DNA of 16,628 nt, taken from the NCBI GenBank assembly GCA_023399375.1, contig JAEWPX010000136.1:1-16628 (forward strand), read 5' to 3'. A model generated the notes under the pieces. That model did not search any database and was not told the DNA's origin. It worked only from the letters and a program-made list of their open reading frames with translations. Position numbers and translations under genes: made by a program. Numbering within the stretch: the stretch's first letter is position 1; every line of letters begins with the position of its first letter. This DNA is from Pseudomonadota bacterium. GTDB taxonomy: Bacteria > Desulfobacterota > Desulfovibrionia > Desulfovibrionales > Desulfovibrionaceae. Shown in pieces: positions 13,848 to 16,628 of this stretch.

Positions 13848-15437
13848 ATGCACGGCATGGAGATACACCTTTCCGTGGCGCTGCCGCAAGGGGTACGTCG
13901 CGTCCCCGTCGCCTCCGGCGATACGCTGGCGAGGGCCCTGTTCCGGGCCGGCTTTTTCGTCGGCGCGCCGCTTTGCGCCGGGCTCGGGCGCTGCGGCCGC
14001 TGCCGCGTACGCTACCTCGCCGATGCGCCGCAGCCGTTGCCCGCGGAGCTGCGCCGCCTGGGCCGCGAGGCCGTGGGCGCGGGCTGGCGGCTCGCCTGCC
14101 TGCGCCCGGCCGTGGGCGGCGAACATCTCGAAGTGGCCGATCCCGGGCCGTCGCCGGCCTATGACCGCGGCGATTTCGCGGCCGGGGACGCGGCGGCGAG
14201 CGGCGAACTGGGGCTCGCCGTTGATTGCGGCACCACGGGCCTGGCCTGGCGCATTCTCGACCGCGCGGACGGCCGCGCCGTGGCCGAGGGGCGCGGGGTC
14301 AACCCGCAGCTCGGCGCGGGTGGGGATGTGGTGTCGCGCCTGGCCTTCGCTTTGACCCCGGGCGGCGGGGACTACCTGCGCAGGCTTTTGCTCGACGTCC
14401 TTACGGCGCTGGCCGCAAAGGCCGGGCCACGCCTCACCGGGCTGTGCGTGGCCGGCAATCCGGCCATGGTCTCGATCCTGTGCGGCAAGCCCCTGTCCGG
14501 GCTCGCTCGCGCGCCCTACGGCCTGGCCTGGGCCGGCGGCGAGACCGTTCCCCTCGGACGCGGCCTGCCGCCGGCCTACATCCCGCCGCTGCTCGGGCCC
14601 TTCGTCGGCGCGGACGTAAGCGCCGGCCTGACGGCGCTGTTGCGTCGCAGCCCGGCCTATCCCTTTTTGCTGGCCGACCTCGGCACCAACGCCGAAATGG
14701 TCCTGGCCCTGGCCCCGAACCGGTTCCTGGCCGCAAGCGCGCCCCTGGGGCCGGCGCTCGAGGGCGTGGGGCTCTCCCACGGCGCCCTGGCCGGGCCGGG
14801 CGTGGCCGTCTCCTTCGACCTGACCCCGGCCGGCGTCACGCCCGTGCTGTTCGACGGCGAGGATGCCTCCGGCGCAGCGCGCGGCATCGCCGGCCCGGGC
14901 TACCTGCGTCTGGCCGCTATCCTGCGCGGGCAGGGCGTGCTTGACGCGGACGGCCGTTTCGCCCAAAACGCGGCCCCGACCCCGCTCGGCGAGCGTCTGC
15001 GCCGGCTGGTCGGCCGGGAGGAGGGCGAGGCCTTTTTTCCGGTTGCCGGCTGCCGCTTCTCCGCTTCGGACGTGGAAGAGCTGCTCAAGGTCAAGGCGGC
15101 CTGCAACATGGCTGTCGCCGCCTTGCTGCGCGCCGCAGGCCTCGCCACGGCCGCCCTCGACGCGGTGTATCTGGCCGGGGCCTTCGGAGCCAGGGTTTCG
15201 GCCGAAGCGCTGGAGACCCTGGGCTTCTTCCCGCCCGGCGTCGCGGCGCGGATCCAGGTCGCCGGCAACCTCTCGCTCGAGGGCGCGGCGCTTTTTCTGT
15301 GCGCCCCCGAGGCCCGGGCCGAGGCCGGGGCGTTGTCTGCGGCCACGACGATCGTGCCTCTCGTTTCCGACGCCGCAGAGACGTCGGACGCCGGGGAGTC
15401 CTTCATTTCCAGGATGGTGTTCGCCTATGTGCCCTGA
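13848..15437 (+). CDS. RACE-type reactivase of corrinoid enzymes, [2Fe-2S] plus DUF4445
   Basis: A 529-residue protein of the reductive activator of corrinoid enzymes family. It should use ATP to reduce inactive cob(II)alamin in a partner methyltransferase or corrinoid protein. The N-terminal ferredoxin domain has C43-x5-C49-x2-C52-x31-C84, a plant-type [2Fe-2S] pattern. The ASKHA ATPase part shows VDCGTTGLAW (125-134), NPQLGAGGDVVSRL (152-165), GNPAMVSIL (203-211), FVGADVSAGL (252-261), DLGTNAEMVL (277-286), and near the C-terminus LAGAFGARVS and GNLSLEGAA. The start is ATG at 13848, or possibly ATG at 13857; neither has an ideal ribosome site. No corrinoid protein is encoded in the window, so its client is elsewhere or downstream. 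It overlaps the next gene by 11 bp. Confidence 0.9.
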   Translation: MHGMEIHLSVALPQGVRRVPVASGDTLARALFRAGFFVGAPLCAGLGRCGRCRVRYLADAPQPLPAELRRLGREAVGAGWRLACLRPAVGGEHLEVADPGPSPAYDRGDFAAGDAAASGELGLAVDCGTTGLAWRILDRADGRAVAEGRGVNPQLGAGGDVVSRLAFALTPGGGDYLRRLLLDVLTALAAKAGPRLTGLCVAGNPAMVSILCGKPLSGLARAPYGLAWAGGETVPLGRGLPPAYIPPLLGPFVGADVSAGLTALLRRSPAYPFLLADLGTNAEMVLALAPNRFLAASAPLGPALEGVGLSHGALAGPGVAVSFDLTPAGVTPVLFDGEDASGAARGIAGPGYLRLAAILRGQGVLDADGRFAQNAAPTPLGERLRRLVGREEGEAFFPVAGCRFSASDVEELLKVKAACNMAVAALLRAAGLATAALDAVYLAGAFGARVSAEALETLGFFPPGVAARIQVAGNLSLEGAALFLCAPEARAEAGALSAATTIVPLVSDAAETSDAGESFISRMVFAYVP

Positions 15438-16628
15438 TTCCCGACCGGCCGCTGCGCCGGCCCGCCGCCTCTTTCCGCCGCTTGCCCCGGACGTCGCGGC
15501 CGCCCTGGCGGCCTACCCGGAGCTGTTGCGCCGGGAGCTCGCGCTTTCGCCCGGCATGGAGCGGGCCATGCCCCGCGCCGTGCGCGACCTGTCCCTTTCC
15601 CTGACCGCCGAGCGCGAAGGGGGGCCCAAGCCCGGATACCTGAGCGAGCCGCGCACCCTGGCCGCCTATGCCTGGTACTTCCTGCCCTGGAACCTTCTGC
15701 GCCTGTCGCGGCTTTTGCCTGCGCTGCCCCTCGAAATCCCGGACGACGGCCTCGTGTGCGACCTCGGGGCCGGGCCGCTGACCTTTTTGCAGGCGCTGTG
15801 GCTGTCGCGTCCGGACCTGAGGAAAAGACGCCTGCGGTTTCTCTGCGTGGACCGTTCGCGCCGGGCGCTCGACTTGGGGCTCGGCCTTTTCCGCCGGCTC
15901 GCCGGCTTCGATCCGGCCGCGCCGGACGCCCCCTGGCGCGTGCGCCTCGTGCGCGGCGAATACTGGCAGGGCCTGACCGATGACGCGTCCCTCGTGGCCC
16001 TGGTCAACCTGGCCAACGAACTCGGCGGTGGCGCGCGCGAGCCCCTCGACGCGCGTATGGGACGGCTCGCCGGGCAGGTGGCCGACGCTCTGGTCCCGGG
16101 CGGCCGGGCGCTCATCGTCGAACCGGGGACGCGCCTGGGCTGGCGCTGTCTGCTGGGCCTGCGCGAAGCCTTTCTGGAGATGGGCCTTGGCCTCGACGCG
16201 CCCTGCCCCCACGGCGAGGAATGTTCGCTTCTCGCCGCCCACACCCGGGCCTGGTGCCACTTCACCATGTCCCCGGCCGGCGCGCCGGGGTGGCTTGCCG
16301 CCTTGTCCGAGCGCCTGCGGCTGGGCAAGACGCGCCTCAGCCTGTCCTTTCTCCTGGCGGCCAAGCAGCCGCCGGCCTTTGCCGCCAACACGGTGCGCGT
16401 CGTCTCCGGAGCCTTTTCCCTGGCCGACGCCCCGGGGGCGGCGGTCTACGGCTGCTCGCCCGAGGGGCTCGTGGTGCTCCAGGCCCCGGACGGCCGCGCG
16501 CCGCGCCCGGGCGACGCCGTGACGCTGCCCGTGCCAGCCGATGCCCCGCGCGACCCCAAATCCGGCGCGCCGCGCCTCGTACTGCCCGGCCACGACCGGT
16601 CCGCTGCCGCCGACGCTCCGGCTGCGCC
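15427..16628 (+). CDS. Rsm22-like SAM-dependent methyltransferase, Fe-S type (3'-partial)
   Basis: The open frame runs from ATG at 15427 through 400 codons to the window edge without a stop. Residues 71-100 (YLSEPRTLAAYAWYFLPWNL) and the SAM-binding motif VCDLGAGPLTF (110-120) fit the Rsm22 family (small-ribosomal-subunit Rsm22, METTL17 relatives). The cysteine cluster CPHGEEC (C260, C266) followed by WCHF (C277), and C343 in VYGCSPEG, match the family's iron-sulfur cysteines in number and rough order. The spacing C-x5-C-x10-C differs somewhat from the mitochondrial proteins as I remember them. The start overlaps the RACE gene by 11 bp, so the two are coupled. It may act on ribosomal RNA or in ribosome assembly; this is not shown for bacterial members here. 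Confidence 0.82.
   Translation, partial: MCPDSRPAAAPARRLFPPLAPDVAAALAAYPELLRRELALSPGMERAMPRAVRDLSLSLTAEREGGPKPGYLSEPRTLAAYAWYFLPWNLLRLSRLLPALPLEIPDDGLVCDLGAGPLTFLQALWLSRPDLRKRRLRFLCVDRSRRALDLGLGLFRRLAGFDPAAPDAPWRVRLVRGEYWQGLTDDASLVALVNLANELGGGAREPLDARMGRLAGQVADALVPGGRALIVEPGTRLGWRCLLGLREAFLEMGLGLDAPCPHGEECSLLAAHTRAWCHFTMSPAGAPGWLAALSERLRLGKTRLSLSFLLAAKQPPAFAANTVRVVSGAFSLADAPGAAVYGCSPEGLVVLQAPDGRAPRPGDAVTLPVPADAPRDPKSGAPRLVLPGHDRSAAADAPAA

Overview
The window is GC-rich DNA (roughly 65-70% by eye) from a bacterium that looks like a Desulfovibrio-type sulfate reducer (Desulfovibrionaceae). The clues are several two-component proteins, a perfect sigma-54 promoter beside an NtrC-type activator, an enlarged TauE/SafE-family anion permease, a RACE-type corrinoid-protein reactivase and an Rsm22-type methyltransferase. 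The taxonomic call is an inference. I found no rRNA, tRNA, CRISPR array, transposase, integrase or phage gene.

Layout. (1) 1-5560: a 5'-truncated membrane histidine kinase overlaps a sigma-54 activator response regulator. A 190 bp intergenic stretch follows, with two inverted repeats and a perfect -24/-12 promoter. It reads into a receiver-only protein, a 418-residue TauE/SafE permease and a two-helix membrane protein with a large extracytoplasmic domain, closed by a strong terminator. Together this looks like a self-contained signalling and transport locus. (2) 5582-5980, minus strand: a CheY-like receiver. (3) 6190-8355, plus strand: a tight cluster of a 94-residue membrane protein, an HD-domain protein and a receiver-TPR protein with a damaged receiver site. 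(4) 8356-8677: a non-coding stretch with hairpins and a sigma-70-like promoter, leading into an N-terminal-nucleophile hydrolase (8678-9895) whose composition is less GC-rich than its surroundings. (5) 9899-11008, minus: a membrane acyltransferase (family 3), ending 3 bp from the hydrolase stop. (6) 11098-11874, plus: a metallo-beta-lactamase-fold hydrolase, whose tail overlaps a minus-strand L,D-transpeptidase by 14 bp. (7) 11861-13574, minus: a cell-wall pair, an NlpC/P60 lipoprotein followed by the YkuD-type protein. A terminator-like hairpin lies inside the start region of the second gene. (8) 13848-16628, plus: a RACE/DUF4445 protein with a [2Fe-2S] domain overlaps an Rsm22-like protein that runs off the window.

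The best candidate for an undescribed system is the sigma-54-controlled locus in region 1. A membrane kinase/activator pair probably switches on an adjacent operon joining a TSUP-family anion permease to an unrecognised membrane partner and a stand-alone receiver with an atypical switch residue.
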